Shown: positions 18,087 through 26,343, counted from the first letter of the stretch. The stretch is DNA of 64,000 nt from Streptomyces griseoloalbus (GCA_014650015.1 BMUD01000026.1:47691-111690); one strand, 5' to 3'. Numbers and translations: made by a program. The notes: generated by a model not told the origin, from the sequence alone.

Positions 18087-18752
18087 ATGCGCCTGTTGAT
18101 CGTGGAGGACGAGAAGCGGCTGGCCCTGTCGCTCGCGAAGGGTCTGACCGCCGAGGGTTACGCCGTGGACGTCGTCCACGACGGCCGGGAGGGCCTGCAC
18201 CGGGCCACCGAGGGGACGTACGACCTCCTCGTCCTCGACATCATGCTGCCCGGCATGAACGGGTACCGCGTCTGTGCCGCCCTGCGTGCCGCCGGACACG
18301 ATGTGCCGATCCTGATGCTCACCGCCAAGGACGGTGAGTACGACGAGGCCGAGGGCCTGGACACGGGCGCCGACGACTACCTCACCAAGCCGTTCTCGTA
18401 CGTCGTCCTCGTCGCCAGGATCAAGGCGCTGCTGCGCCGCCGTCAGGGCGCCGGGGCCTCCCCGGTGCATGTGCACGGCGACCTCAAGGTGGACACCGCC
18501 GCCCGCCGGGTGTTCCTGGGCGAGGCCGAAGTGGCGCTGACCGCCAAGGAGTTCTCGGTGCTGGAGCAACTGGTGCTGCGGGCAGGGGAGGTGGTGTCCA
18601 AGGCCGAGATCCTGGAGCACGTCTGGGACTTCGCCTACGAGGGCGACCCGAACATCGTCGAGGTCTACGTCAGCGCCCTGCGCCGCAAGCTGCGCGCCGG
18701 GCTGATCCGGACGGTGCGCGGAGCCGGGTACCGGCTGGAGACGGCGCCATGA
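18087..18752 (+). CDS. rapA1: OmpR/PhoB-family response regulator (RapA1-like)
   Basis: 221 residues. The receiver domain has Asp51 as phosphoacceptor (LLVLDIMLPGMNG), an acidic pair at ED7-8 and Lys in TKPFSY. A winged-helix DNA-binding domain begins near residue 125 (GDLKVDTAARRVFLGEAEVALTAKEF) and ends RTVRGAGYRLE. It is followed, with a 4-bp ATGA overlap, by the sensor kinase. The position after the thiolase/meaB block matches SCO5403 (rapA1), reported in S. coelicolor to affect actinorhodin production. The symbol rests on synteny from memory. Confidence 0.85.
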   Translation: MRLLIVEDEKRLALSLAKGLTAEGYAVDVVHDGREGLHRATEGTYDLLVLDIMLPGMNGYRVCAALRAAGHDVPILMLTAKDGEYDEAEGLDTGADDYLTKPFSYVVLVARIKALLRRRQGAGASPVHVHGDLKVDTAARRVFLGEAEVALTAKEFSVLEQLVLRAGEVVSKAEILEHVWDFAYEGDPNIVEVYVSALRRKLRAGLIRTVRGAGYRLETAP

Positions 18753-20266
18753 GCCGGCTGTTCGGTTCCGTCCGCGCGCGGGCGACGCTCGGTGCCACCC
18801 TCGTGGTCGCCGTGGCCCTCGTCGCGGCAGGCACCGCCGTGCTGCTGTCGCTGCGTTCCAACCTGATCGGTGAGGCGGGCACCCAGGCGGAGCGCTCCGC
18901 GCGGGCGGTCGCCTCCGAACTCGCCGCCCGGACGCCCTACGACACACTGTCGGGGCTGGACGGCGACGACGGCCCGGTGCAGATCGTCGACGAGGACCGC
19001 AAGCTCGTCGCGGCGAGCGAGGACCTGCGGCGGATCACCGGTACGGCGACCACCGAGGTGACGCCACAGCCGTCCGCCCCGGCTCCGGGGGACGACGATG
19101 ACGCGGACGACTCCGACGACTCCGACGGCTCCGACGATGCCGGTGACGCCGGTGACGCCGGTGACGCCGGTGACGGCGACAACGCGGACGACGCGGACGA
19201 CTCCGACGACTCCGAAGGTTCCGGAGAGTCCCTGGCCCCGGGGGAGATCGCCCGCGAGACCACCTTCAGCAACGGCTCCGCGACGATCGACGGCGACGCG
19301 GAGGACTACCGCTTCGCCGCCGTCGAGGTCGAGACCCACGACCGTGGCCGCCTCACCGTCCACGCGGGCGCCCCGCTCGCCGCCGAGCACAGCGCCGTGA
19401 ACACCTCGCTGACCGTGATGCTCATCGGCCTCCCCCTGCTGCTCGGCGTGGTCGGCGGCGTGACCTGGCTGGTCACCGGGCGTGCCCTGCGCCCGGTGGA
19501 GGGCATCCGGCGGGAGATGGCGGCGATCACCGCCTCCGAGGACCTGGCCCGCCGCGTCCCCGAACCGGCCACGCACGACGAGATCGCCCGTCTCGCCCGC
19601 ACCACCAACGAGACGCTCGCCGCACTGGAGACGTCCGTGGAACGGCAGCGGCGGTTCGTCGCCGACGCCTCGCACGAGCTGCGCAGCCCGATCGCGTCCC
19701 TGCGCACCCAACTGGAGGTGGCCGCCGCCCACCCCGAGCTGCTCGATCTGGACGGCGCCGTCGAGGACACCGTGCGGCTCCAGCACCTCGCCGCCGATCT
19801 GCTCCTGCTGGCCCGGCTGGACGCGGGGGAGCGGCCCGCCGGCACCCCGGTCGACCTGGCCGCGCTGGCCCGCGAGGAGGCCACGGGCCGTACGGGCGTG
19901 ACGGTGGACGCGGAGCCGGCCGAGGTGACCGGATCGCGGGGGCAGCTCGGCCGCGTGCTCGCCAACCTGCTGGACAACGCCCGTCGGCACGCCCGCGAGA
20001 GGGTCACCGTGACCGTACGGCGGGAGGGCACGTGGGCGGTGCTCAAGGTGGCCGACGACGGCGACGGGGTGGCCGAGGCCGACCGGGAGCGGATCTTCGA
20101 GCGGTTCGTACGGCTGGACGCCGCCCGGAGCCGCGACGACGGCGGCGCCGGGCTGGGCCTCGCGATCGCGAGGGACGTCGCCGTACGGCACGGCGGGACG
20201 CTCACGGCGGGTGCGGCGCCGGCCGGCGGAGCCCTGTTCGAACTCCGCCTGCCGCTCGCCGGGTAG
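18749..20266 (+). CDS. rapA2: Sensor histidine kinase with acidic extracytoplasmic loop (RapA2-like)
   Basis: 505 residues. TM1 is at about 13-33, the extracytoplasmic region at 34-220, TM2 at about 222-243 and HAMP at 244-298. The HisKA box is FVADASHELRSP (His309), followed by an N box (NLLDNARRHA) and G boxes (VADDGDGV, GGAGLGLAIARD). Inside the sensor region, residues 115-158 are almost only Asp, Ser, Gly and Ala, with DAG/GDA repeats. This mirrors the Asp repeats of the divergent PepSY protein and suggests both meet the same cation or basic peptide (inference). The length is normal for the class. Confidence 0.9.
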   Translation: MSRLFGSVRARATLGATLVVAVALVAAGTAVLLSLRSNLIGEAGTQAERSARAVASELAARTPYDTLSGLDGDDGPVQIVDEDRKLVAASEDLRRITGTATTEVTPQPSAPAPGDDDDADDSDDSDGSDDAGDAGDAGDAGDGDNADDADDSDDSEGSGESLAPGEIARETTFSNGSATIDGDAEDYRFAAVEVETHDRGRLTVHAGAPLAAEHSAVNTSLTVMLIGLPLLLGVVGGVTWLVTGRALRPVEGIRREMAAITASEDLARRVPEPATHDEIARLARTTNETLAALETSVERQRRFVADASHELRSPIASLRTQLEVAAAHPELLDLDGAVEDTVRLQHLAADLLLLARLDAGERPAGTPVDLAALAREEATGRTGVTVDAEPAEVTGSRGQLGRVLANLLDNARRHARERVTVTVRREGTWAVLKVADDGDGVAEADRERIFERFVRLDAARSRDDGGAGLGLAIARDVAVRHGGTLTAGAAPAGGALFELRLPLAG

Positions 20267-20322
20267 GACGCCGGGCCCCGGTCATGACCTCAGGGGTCGG
20301 GTGCCGCCGGGGCGCCGGGGAA

Positions 20323-20799
20323 TCAGTGGCGTCCCCGCTGCCCGCGCAGATGCTCGGCGATGGGCTTGAGGGCCTTGTCGAGTTCGGTGAGTGCCTCGGG
20401 AGGGAGCAGGTCGATGAAGTGCCGCCGCACGGACGCCACATGATGGGGGGCGACCTTCTGCATGGTCTCCATGCCGTGCTCGGTCAGGACCGCGTACAGG
20501 CCGCGGCGGTCGGACTCGCAGTTCTCGCGCCGGACCAGGTCCGCGTTCTCCATGCGGGTGATCTGGTGCGAGAGACGGCTCTTGGACTGAAGCGTGGCGG
20601 AGGCCAGGTCGCTCATCCGCATCCGCCGGTCCTCCGACTCGGACAGGTTCACCAGGATCTCGTAGTCGTTCATTGTCAGGCCGAACGGCTGCAGATCCTT
20701 CTCGAGCTGGTACGTCAACAGCCTGTTGACCTCCAGGTGGGTGCGCCAGGCGCACTGCTCCGCATTGGTCAGCCAGCGGGTGGCTGTCTCGGTCTCCAT
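20323..20799 (-). CDS. absC: MarR-family regulator, AbsC-like
   Basis: 158 residues. A winged helix sits between about residues 30 and 125 (LTMNDYEILVNLSESEDRRMRMSDLA; recognition helix near LQSKSRLSHQITRME; wing CESDRRGLYAVLT). Synteny and sequence fit SCO5405/AbsC of S. coelicolor, a pleiotropic, zinc-linked regulator needed for actinorhodin and undecylprodigiosin when zinc is scarce. Cys and His residues (NAEQCAWRTH, APHHVASVRRH) are compatible with metal sensing. It is convergent with the kinase gene. The ATG at 20799 is preceded by an AT-rich spacer holding TTAGGT-like promoter sequence. Confidence 0.85.
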   Translation of the reverse strand: METETATRWLTNAEQCAWRTHLEVNRLLTYQLEKDLQPFGLTMNDYEILVNLSESEDRRMRMSDLASATLQSKSRLSHQITRMENADLVRRENCESDRRGLYAVLTEHGMETMQKVAPHHVASVRRHFIDLLPPEALTELDKALKPIAEHLRGQRGRH

Positions 20800-20896
20800 G
20801 AATGAAGTCTACCTAAGGAAGTTGAAAGGCGAACTAATGAGGCTACCGTGTGACGTCACGTGCAGGCGTTCGATGTCACACCCCGCACATTACCGC

Positions 20897-21697
20897 TCAC
20901 AGCCCGAAGCGACGCTGGAGGTCTCCCAGCTGTCCGGGAAGGCGCGGTGCCCCGGACGGCTGACCGTGCCCCCCGGGCACCCCGCCCCCGGGTACCCCGG
21001 GCTCACCTGGTGCGACCCCCGTGGCCTGCTCCGCCATCAGCGCCTCCGAGGACTGGAGCAGGACCGTGCCGGCCCCGACGAACTCGAACTGGTGCTCCTC
21101 GCCGGATGCCCCGCCGAGGCCCGTCATCGCACGTAGGCCGCCCATTACGCCGGTCAGGTAGCCATGGTCGTAGTGATGGCACGGAGAGGGGCAGTCCGCC
21201 CATCCGACCAGCGCCTGCGGGTCCACCCGGATGGGAGGTTCCATGAACACCACCGGACCGTTCGACGCGGCGACGAACTTCCCGGTTCCGATCAGCGTCA
21301 GAAAACCGGGCACGATCGACTGCTTGAGCGACAGACTTGGCTGAAAAGCGAGGAGATTGCCCGAGCGAATGGTCAGGTTGCCGTCCTCGAGGTCGTACGA
21401 ATTCACATCGAAGGCCCGGTCGGCGAGGAGCATCTTGCCCGAGCCCTCCGCCACGACCCAGTCGCTCGCGTGCAGTGGCGAATGGAACGACGTGCGGACA
21501 AGGCGGTCGAGCCGGCCGTGCCCGATGCCGTTGAACTCGATCGAGCCGTAGTAGGCGATCATCTTCCCCTTCTGCATGAACCACTGGGTGCCCTTGAGCT
21601 CCACGCAGAAGGTGTAGTGATCGACGTTGTCGTCGGACGGCAGCGTCACCGGGTCGAAGACCGTGGGTCCGGCGCCGGGGGTCGCGTAGGTGCTCAC
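20897..21697 (-). CDS. AIM24-family protein, third gene of operon
   Basis: 266 residues, AIM24/TraP-like beta-barrel fold of unknown function. The family pattern is visible: strand-rich blocks such as WFMQKGKMIAYYGSIEF, VVAEGSGKMLLADRAFDV, LTIRSGNLLAFQPSL and PIRVDPQALVGW. A Gly/Pro-rich tail (GVAPGEPGVPGGGVPGGHG) follows the fold. The GTG start overlaps the upstream stop by 4 bp (GTGA), so the three AIM24 genes are translationally coupled. The role is unproven; bacterial AIM24 proteins are often simply annotated DUF124. Confidence 0.85.
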   Translation of the reverse strand: MSTYATPGAGPTVFDPVTLPSDDNVDHYTFCVELKGTQWFMQKGKMIAYYGSIEFNGIGHGRLDRLVRTSFHSPLHASDWVVAEGSGKMLLADRAFDVNSYDLEDGNLTIRSGNLLAFQPSLSLKQSIVPGFLTLIGTGKFVAASNGPVVFMEPPIRVDPQALVGWADCPSPCHHYDHGYLTGVMGGLRAMTGLGGASGEEHQFEFVGAGTVLLQSSEALMAEQATGVAPGEPGVPGGGVPGGHGQPSGAPRLPGQLGDLQRRFGL

Positions 21698-22344
21698 AGC
21701 TTCTCCTCCGAGGCCTGCACGTACACGGCACCGCTTCCGCTCAGTTCCAGTTGGAACGCCTCGCCGGAGCCGCGGCCCACCATGTCCCGCCAGCCGAGGG
21801 CGGTGGACAGCTTGTTGCGGACGTCGCCGTGGTGGGCGACATAGGCCTGCGGGTCGACGCGCACCGGCCGCTGCGGGGTGATCGGGACCTCGATCACCCC
21901 ACCGTGCGCCATCACGGCGACGGAGCCGTGTCCCTTCAGCGAGGTGGTGAACAGGCCCTGCCCGGACACCTGTCCCCGGACCATGCCCATCACCCCGCCC
22001 TGGGATCCGAGGAACACCGTGCCCTGCTCCAGCGTGCCCTCGAAGGCCAGCAGCCGGTCGGCCTCGACGTACAGCGTGTCCCCGGCGAGTTCGATCACCT
22101 GGACCTGGTGGCCGCCGTGCCCGAACAGGACGGTGCCGCTGCCCTCGACGGTCATCAGGGGCGTGTCCTCGTCGGCCACCCGACGGCCGATCATCGACAC
22201 CAGTCCGCCCCGGCCGCCCGCCATGTTGGGGGTGAAGGTGACGTCCCCCTTGTACGCGAGCATCGCGCCGCGCTGACTGAACAGCCGCTGCCCCGGCGCC
22301 ACGGTCGCCTCGACCATCTTCGCGTTGATCTCCCGGAAGGCCAT
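21694..22344 (-). CDS. AIM24-family protein, second gene of operon
   Basis: 216 residues from the ATG at 22344 (AFREINAKMVEATV). It has AIM24 repeats: LFSQRGAMLAYKGDVTF, LMTVEGSGTVLFGHGG, LYVEADRLLAFEGTL and PVRVDPQAYVAHHGDV. It starts 1 bp after the stop of the first AIM24 gene and its stop overlaps the start of the third. It is about 35-40% identical by eye to its neighbours, so the operon grew by tandem duplication. Confidence 0.87.
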   Translation of the reverse strand: MAFREINAKMVEATVAPGQRLFSQRGAMLAYKGDVTFTPNMAGGRGGLVSMIGRRVADEDTPLMTVEGSGTVLFGHGGHQVQVIELAGDTLYVEADRLLAFEGTLEQGTVFLGSQGGVMGMVRGQVSGQGLFTTSLKGHGSVAVMAHGGVIEVPITPQRPVRVDPQAYVAHHGDVRNKLSTALGWRDMVGRGSGEAFQLELSGSGAVYVQASEEKL

Positions 22345-22345
22345 G

Positions 22346-22978
22346 TCAGACGTCCCCCGCGATCGTGTTCCGCTCACTGGGCTGCACGTAGACCAGCCCG
22401 TCGCCCTCGAACCGGATCTGGAAGGCCTCGCCGCCGCCCTCGCCGAGCAACGTGCGGAACGTCACACCGGACTGGAAGGACTGCCGCAGGTTCCCCTGGT
22501 GCGCCACATAGGCGCCGGGGTCGACCGTCAGCGGGTACTGCGGACTGACCCGGAGCAGCACGGCCGGCCCGTCCGACATGACGGCCGCCTGGCCGTGTCC
22601 CTCGATCGTGGTGGTGAACAGTCCGTTGCCCTGCGAGGCCCCGCGCAGACCGGTGAAACCGGTCCCGGTGCGCAGGGCGCCGTCGGTCGCCAGCAGGTTG
22701 CTGGCCTCCACGTAGAGCTTGTCCCCCTGAAGACCCACCAGATTGATCTCGGAGGCCCGGTCCGCGAACCAGCAGGTCCCGTGCCCCTTCACCTCCATCA
22801 GTGTCATCTGCTCACCCGTGAGCCGCCGGGTCACCATCCCCCGGATGCCCTCACCGCCGCCGCTGAGCTTCTTGAAGGCCATGTCGCCGTCGTACGCGAC
22901 CATGGAGCCGTTCTTCGCCTTCACGGCATCCCCGGTCATGTCGACGGCGAGCACCTTGCTGCTCTGAAGTCGGAACAT
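22346..22978 (-). CDS. AIM24-family protein, first gene of operon
   Basis: 210 residues from the ATG at 22978 (MFRLQSSKVLAVDMTGDAV); a GTG two codons upstream is possible. The same fold as its neighbours is visible in MVAYDGDMAFKK, LMEVKGHGTCWFADR, LYVEASNLLATDG and PLTVDPGAYVAHQGNL. As first gene of the operon it sits beside a spacer that contains an unusual 20-bp tandem repeat. Function unknown. Confidence 0.87.
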   Translation of the reverse strand: MFRLQSSKVLAVDMTGDAVKAKNGSMVAYDGDMAFKKLSGGGEGIRGMVTRRLTGEQMTLMEVKGHGTCWFADRASEINLVGLQGDKLYVEASNLLATDGALRTGTGFTGLRGASQGNGLFTTTIEGHGQAAVMSDGPAVLLRVSPQYPLTVDPGAYVAHQGNLRQSFQSGVTFRTLLGEGGGEAFQIRFEGDGLVYVQPSERNTIAGDV

Positions 22979-23050
22979 CGCCACGCTTGCGACGGTAGCG
23001 GCCTCTTTGCCCCGCCGACAGATCCTGTGGGTGGAGTCGCACCCTGATCG

Positions 23051-23185
23051 GACCCCGATGGACCCCTGCGGACCCCGATGGACCCCTGCGGACCCCGATG
23101 GACCCCTGCGGACCCCGATGGACCCCTGCGGACCCCGATGGACCCCTGCGGACCCCTACGGACCCCGATGGGCCCTTACGGACCC
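23051..23185. repeat. 20-bp tandem repeat array, five exact copies
   Basis: Two decamers, GACCCCGATG and GACCCCTGCG, alternate five times without error (23051-23150), followed by degenerate decamers to about 23185. The array lies between the divergent AIM24 operon and the DUF3817 gene, outside any supported coding frame. There are no unique spacers, so this is not a CRISPR array. Confidence 0.95.
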
Positions 23186-23293
23186 CCTCCCGTGATCGTG
23201 AACGGGGTTTGCCACAATGGACGCGCGCTTGTGCGTGTGTTCACAAGCCGTCCGACCCGTCGACGCCGACGTCTCTCCCATCGAAGGTGACCC

Positions 23294-23638
23294 GTGGACA
23301 TCAAGACCGCCACCGCCCTCCGCCGCCTCCGCCTGGTCTCGGGCCCCGAGGCGATCTCCTTCCTCCTGCTGCTCGTCTGCTCGGTCCTGAAGCGGACCAC
23401 GGAGTTCAACGCCGTACCGGTGATGGGCGCGGTCCACGGTTTCCTCTTCGTCCTGTACGTGCTCTTCTGGGCCGACGCCTGGAACCGCGCCAAGTGGCCG
23501 CTGAAGACCGCCGCCTTCTACTTCCTGATGTCGGTCCTGCCCACCGGCGGCTTCTTCGCCGACCGCCGGCTCAAGCGTGAGGCCGAGGACGCGGTGATCG
23601 CCTCCCGCGCCCGCACCGAAGGGGTCGTGAACGCGTGA
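23294..23638 (+). CDS. DUF3817 membrane protein
   Basis: 114 residues, three predicted membrane helices ([60 protein letters not shown]). HGxLYVLY and P-T-G-x-FF are the DUF3817 family pattern. The GTG at 23294 follows AAGGTGACCC. It overlaps the next gene by 4 bp (GTGA). A second DUF3817 gene lies at 25940. Function unknown. Confidence 0.88.
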   Translation: MDIKTATALRRLRLVSGPEAISFLLLLVCSVLKRTTEFNAVPVMGAVHGFLFVLYVLFWADAWNRAKWPLKTAAFYFLMSVLPTGGFFADRRLKREAEDAVIASRARTEGVVNA

Positions 23639-23937
23639 TCGTCGCCTTCTCCGTGACGCCGCTCGGCGTCGGCGAGGACGTGGGGGAGTACGTCGCCGAC
23701 GCCGTGCGGGTGGTCCGCGAGTCCGGGCTGCCGAACCGCACCGACGCCATGTTCACCTCCGTCGAAGGTGAGTGGGACGAGGTCATGGACGTGGTGAAGC
23801 GTGCCGTGGCCGCCGTGGAGGCCCGTGCTCCGCGCGTCTCCCTGGTCCTCAAGGCGGACATCCGCCCGGGCGTGGAGGACGGTCTCACCTCCAAGGTGGA
23901 CACGGTCGAACGTCACCTGGCGCAGCCCGACGGATGA
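23635..23937 (+). CDS. MTH1187/YkoF-type thiamine-binding family protein (DUF77)
   Basis: 100 residues with one ferredoxin-like domain: [23 protein letters not shown], then [18 protein letters not shown] and [12 protein letters not shown]. Members of this family bind thiamine-like ligands and form tetramers, but a physiological role is not settled. Translation is coupled to the preceding DUF3817 gene by GTGA overlap. Confidence 0.88.
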   Translation: MIVAFSVTPLGVGEDVGEYVADAVRVVRESGLPNRTDAMFTSVEGEWDEVMDVVKRAVAAVEARAPRVSLVLKADIRPGVEDGLTSKVDTVERHLAQPDG

Positions 23938-23998
23938 CCGCGGACCGATGGGCGAGACGGGGCTGACCGACATATGACCGGCCGGTAGGGTCTGGTCC

Positions 23999-24508
23999 GT
24001 GCCGAAGCCCCTCAGTCTCTCGTTCGATCCCATCGCCCGCGCCGACGAGCTCTGGAAGCAGCGCTGGGGAAACGTGCCGCCGATGGCCGCGATCACCTCG
24101 ATCATGCGGGCGCACCAGATCCTGCTGGCCGAGGTCGACGCGGTCGTCAAGCCCTACGGGCTCACGTTCGCGCGGTACGAGGCGCTGGTGCTGCTGACCT
24201 TCTCCAAGTCCGGTGAGCTGCCGATGTCCAAGATCGGCGAGCGGCTCATGGTGCACCCCACCTCGGTGACGAACACCGTGGACCGGCTGGTGCGGTCGGG
24301 TCTGGTGGCCAAGCGCCCCAACCCCAACGACGGCCGGGGCACCCTGGCGACCATCACCGACAAGGGCCGCGAGGTGGTCGAGGCGGCCACCCACGACCTG
24401 ATGGCGATGGACTTCGGCCTGGGCGCCTACGACGCCGAGGAATGCGCCGAGCTCTTCGCCATGCTCCGCCCGCTGCGAGTGGCGGCGGGGGACTTCGAGG
24501 AGGACTGA
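23999..24508 (+). CDS. MarR-family transcriptional regulator
   Basis: 169 residues. The winged helix is seen at LTFARYEALVLLTFSKSGELPMSKIGERLMVHPTSVTNTVDRL with the wing at NPNDGRGTLATITDKG. The GTG start (PKPLSLSFDPIARADELW) lies 61 bp after the DUF77 gene, so it may be co-transcribed with the upstream pair. The equivalent in S. coelicolor is SCO5413. Its ligand and targets cannot be read from sequence; the nearby icmA operator at 26320 is one candidate. Confidence 0.88.
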   Translation: MPKPLSLSFDPIARADELWKQRWGNVPPMAAITSIMRAHQILLAEVDAVVKPYGLTFARYEALVLLTFSKSGELPMSKIGERLMVHPTSVTNTVDRLVRSGLVAKRPNPNDGRGTLATITDKGREVVEAATHDLMAMDFGLGAYDAEECAELFAMLRPLRVAAGDFEED

Positions 24509-24524
24509 GGACCGCCGCGGCGGT
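24509..24524. terminator. 16-bp perfect palindrome after the marR gene
   Basis: GACCGCCGCGGCGGTC directly follows the stop codon, in a convergent spacer of 73 bp. It could serve as a small terminator hairpin for either gene. Confidence 0.4.
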
Positions 24525-24581
24525 CGACCCGGAGATGCCGCTCGTGGTGCTGCCGGGCCGCGCCGCCACTCGTCATCGGCC

Positions 24582-25496
24582 CTAGTGGGGCGGGGTCGGT
24601 GTGTCGTGGGTCCGGTACATGGCCTGTACGTCGAGCGCCAGCTGGACCGTCGGTCCGACGACGGCGATCCCGCGGGCCAGCATCGAACGCCAGTTGAGGG
24701 TGAAGTCCTCGCGGTGCAGTTCGGTCTTCGCGAGGGCGGCGCAGCGCAGCTCCTGCTCGTAGCCGCCGTTCACGGTGCCGAGATACTCGGTGTCGAGGCC
24801 CACCGAGCGACTCGTGCCGTGCATCGTGAGGGTGCCGTGCACGGTCCACTTGGAGCCGCCGTGGTAGGCGAACCGAGTGCTGGTGAAGTCGATGTACGGA
24901 TAGTTCTCGACGTCGAGGAAGTCGGCCGACCGCAGGTGGTTGTCGCGGGTCTGGTTGCCCGTCGTGATGCTGGAGGCGTCGATGCGCACCGAGACCTGGG
25001 AGTCGCTCATGTTCTCCGCGACCCGGATGCCGCCCTCGAACCGTGTGAAGCGGCCGTGGACATGAGCCATGCCCACGTGCTTGGCGATGAACCGGATCGC
25101 GGTGTGCGGAGGGTCGAACACCCAGGTGCCGGCGGGCGGCAGTTCCAGCTGGCGCCCGGGCTCCAGCGCGACGCGTGCGGGGGCGGGAGCCGCCCCGGCG
25201 ACTATGTCGACGGTCTCGCGGACGGGTGCCAGGCCGTCCGCCGACAGCATCACGCTGTACCTGCCCGGAGGCAGGACCGCCATGTAGTAGCCGTACGGGT
25301 CGGTGGTGCCGCGGGCCGCGACGCGGTGGCTGTCCAGCGCGGTCACCGTGACCTCGACCGCGCCCAGCGGCTGTCCCAGGACATCGACGGCCTCGCAGCC
25401 GAACGCCCCCGCGCCGGGCGGCAGGGGGACGGAGAGGCCCGGCGTGGCGTCGGAGGCGCCGTGCGGGCGCAGGCGCCGCAGCAGTCCGAGGACCAT
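24582..25496 (-). CDS. YceI-family protein with N-terminal carboxypeptidase-regulatory-like domain
   Basis: 304 residues. Residues about 25-105 form a beta-sandwich of the carboxypeptidase-regulatory/transthyretin type (GCEAVDVLGQPLGAVEVTVTA...TDPYGYYMAVLPPGRYSVMLSA). The C-terminal 180 residues are a YceI lipocalin-like domain (GTWVFDPPHTAIRFIAKHVGMAHVHGRF, then TTGNQTRDNHLRSADFLDVENYP). YceI domains bind isoprenoid-type lipids. No signal peptide is obvious. The ATG at 25496 is chosen because GAAAGGTG lies 6 nt upstream; a GTG three codons earlier is less likely. The two-domain fusion is uncommon outside Actinobacteria. Confidence 0.87.
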   Translation of the reverse strand: MVLGLLRRLRPHGASDATPGLSVPLPPGAGAFGCEAVDVLGQPLGAVEVTVTALDSHRVAARGTTDPYGYYMAVLPPGRYSVMLSADGLAPVRETVDIVAGAAPAPARVALEPGRQLELPPAGTWVFDPPHTAIRFIAKHVGMAHVHGRFTRFEGGIRVAENMSDSQVSVRIDASSITTGNQTRDNHLRSADFLDVENYPYIDFTSTRFAYHGGSKWTVHGTLTMHGTSRSVGLDTEYLGTVNGGYEQELRCAALAKTELHREDFTLNWRSMLARGIAVVGPTVQLALDVQAMYRTHDTPTPPH

Positions 25497-25939
25497 GGTG
25501 TTCACCTTTCTTCACACATGCTTGTGCCCGGCCCGTACGGCACGCGGCGTTCGCGGCTGCCAAGAGCGTCAAGAGCACGGGGAACGGGCCATCGGCACGA
25601 AGGGGGCGGCCTGTGATCGATCTTAAAGCCGACGGAAGGGAAGAGTGGCTGCTCCTGGCGTCGGCGCGGGCGCCTGGCGGCGTCGAGTGGGTCTTCGGGG
25701 AAGCGGTGTTATGTCGGGTGATGTGTGGATGTGTAGGGGCATTACTTTGCAGTGACGCTCCGGCAAACGGCGAAGGCCGTAGCGCAGTGTTCACGCATCC
25801 CCGCGATTTCGGTGCACATTGCACACGTTCCGCGCACATGTCGCCTGGACGCGCCCTGGGGGTGAGACCGCGGCGGGGGACTCCGAAGGGGGCCGACCCC
25901 TGACAAGATCTCCCGGAACGGCCCGTTACGCTCGACTCC
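25497..25939. other. 443-bp divergent intergenic region
   Basis: This lies between the yceI start and the DUF3817 start. A frame of 96 codons at 25613-25903 has no ribosome-binding site and no recognisable motif, so I do not call it. The part at 25700-25760 is GT-rich and relatively AT-rich for this genome, as expected of a promoter zone. No clear operator was found. Confidence 0.5.
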
Positions 25940-26272
25940 ATGAAGCGAAGCGTGCTGACCCGCTACCGGATCATGGCCTACGTCACCGGTGTCCTCCTCG
26001 TCGCCCTGACCTTTGGCATGATCGGCAAGTACGTGCTGGACGTGGGTGGCGCGGCCGACTTCACGCAGGTGGTCAGCATCGCCCACGGCTGGCTCTACGT
26101 CGTCTACCTGGTCTTCGCCTTCGACCTCGGGTCCAAGGCGAAGTGGCCGGTGAAGAAGCAGCTGTGGGTGCTGCTCGCCGGCACCGTCCCCACCGCCGCG
26201 TTCTTCGTGGAGCGCAGCATCAGCCGCGAGCTGGAGGGCAAGGTCGCGGACAAGGCCCCCGCGGTCGCGTAG
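25940..26272 (+). CDS. DUF3817 membrane protein
   Basis: 110 residues, three helices: IMAYVTGVLLVALTFGMIGKYVL, SIAHGWLYVVYLVFAFDLGSKAKW and LWVLLAGTVPTAAFFVERSI. HGWLYVVYL and P-T-x-x-FFVER mark DUF3817. It is paralogous to the gene at 23294. It lies just upstream of icmA on the same strand, 78 bp away, but an operator palindrome in the gap suggests icmA has its own promoter. Confidence 0.88.
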   Translation: MKRSVLTRYRIMAYVTGVLLVALTFGMIGKYVLDVGGAADFTQVVSIAHGWLYVVYLVFAFDLGSKAKWPVKKQLWVLLAGTVPTAAFFVERSISRELEGKVADKAPAVA

Positions 26273-26319
26273 CGCGTCTCACCGCCGTACGGAGCAGCGT
26301 GCGGCGGTCTCCCATCGAC

Positions 26320-26343
26320 ATTTACTTGGACGTCCTAGTAAAT
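26320..26343. promoter_or_regulatory. 24-bp near-perfect operator palindrome upstream of icmA
   Basis: The arms ATTTACTTGGAC and GTCCTAGTAAAT match at 11 of 12 positions. The palindrome ends 7 bp before the icmA ATG, with only GAAGG as ribosome-binding site between, so a bound protein would cover the transcription or translation start. Confidence 0.75.

Noticed and set aside
23051-23185. CRISPR array
   Set aside because: Repeats are directly adjacent without unique spacers, and there are no cas genes in the window.
25613-25903. Small gene in the yceI-DUF3817 spacer
   Set aside because: No ribosome-binding site, atypical composition and no recognisable sequence; start and stop look accidental.
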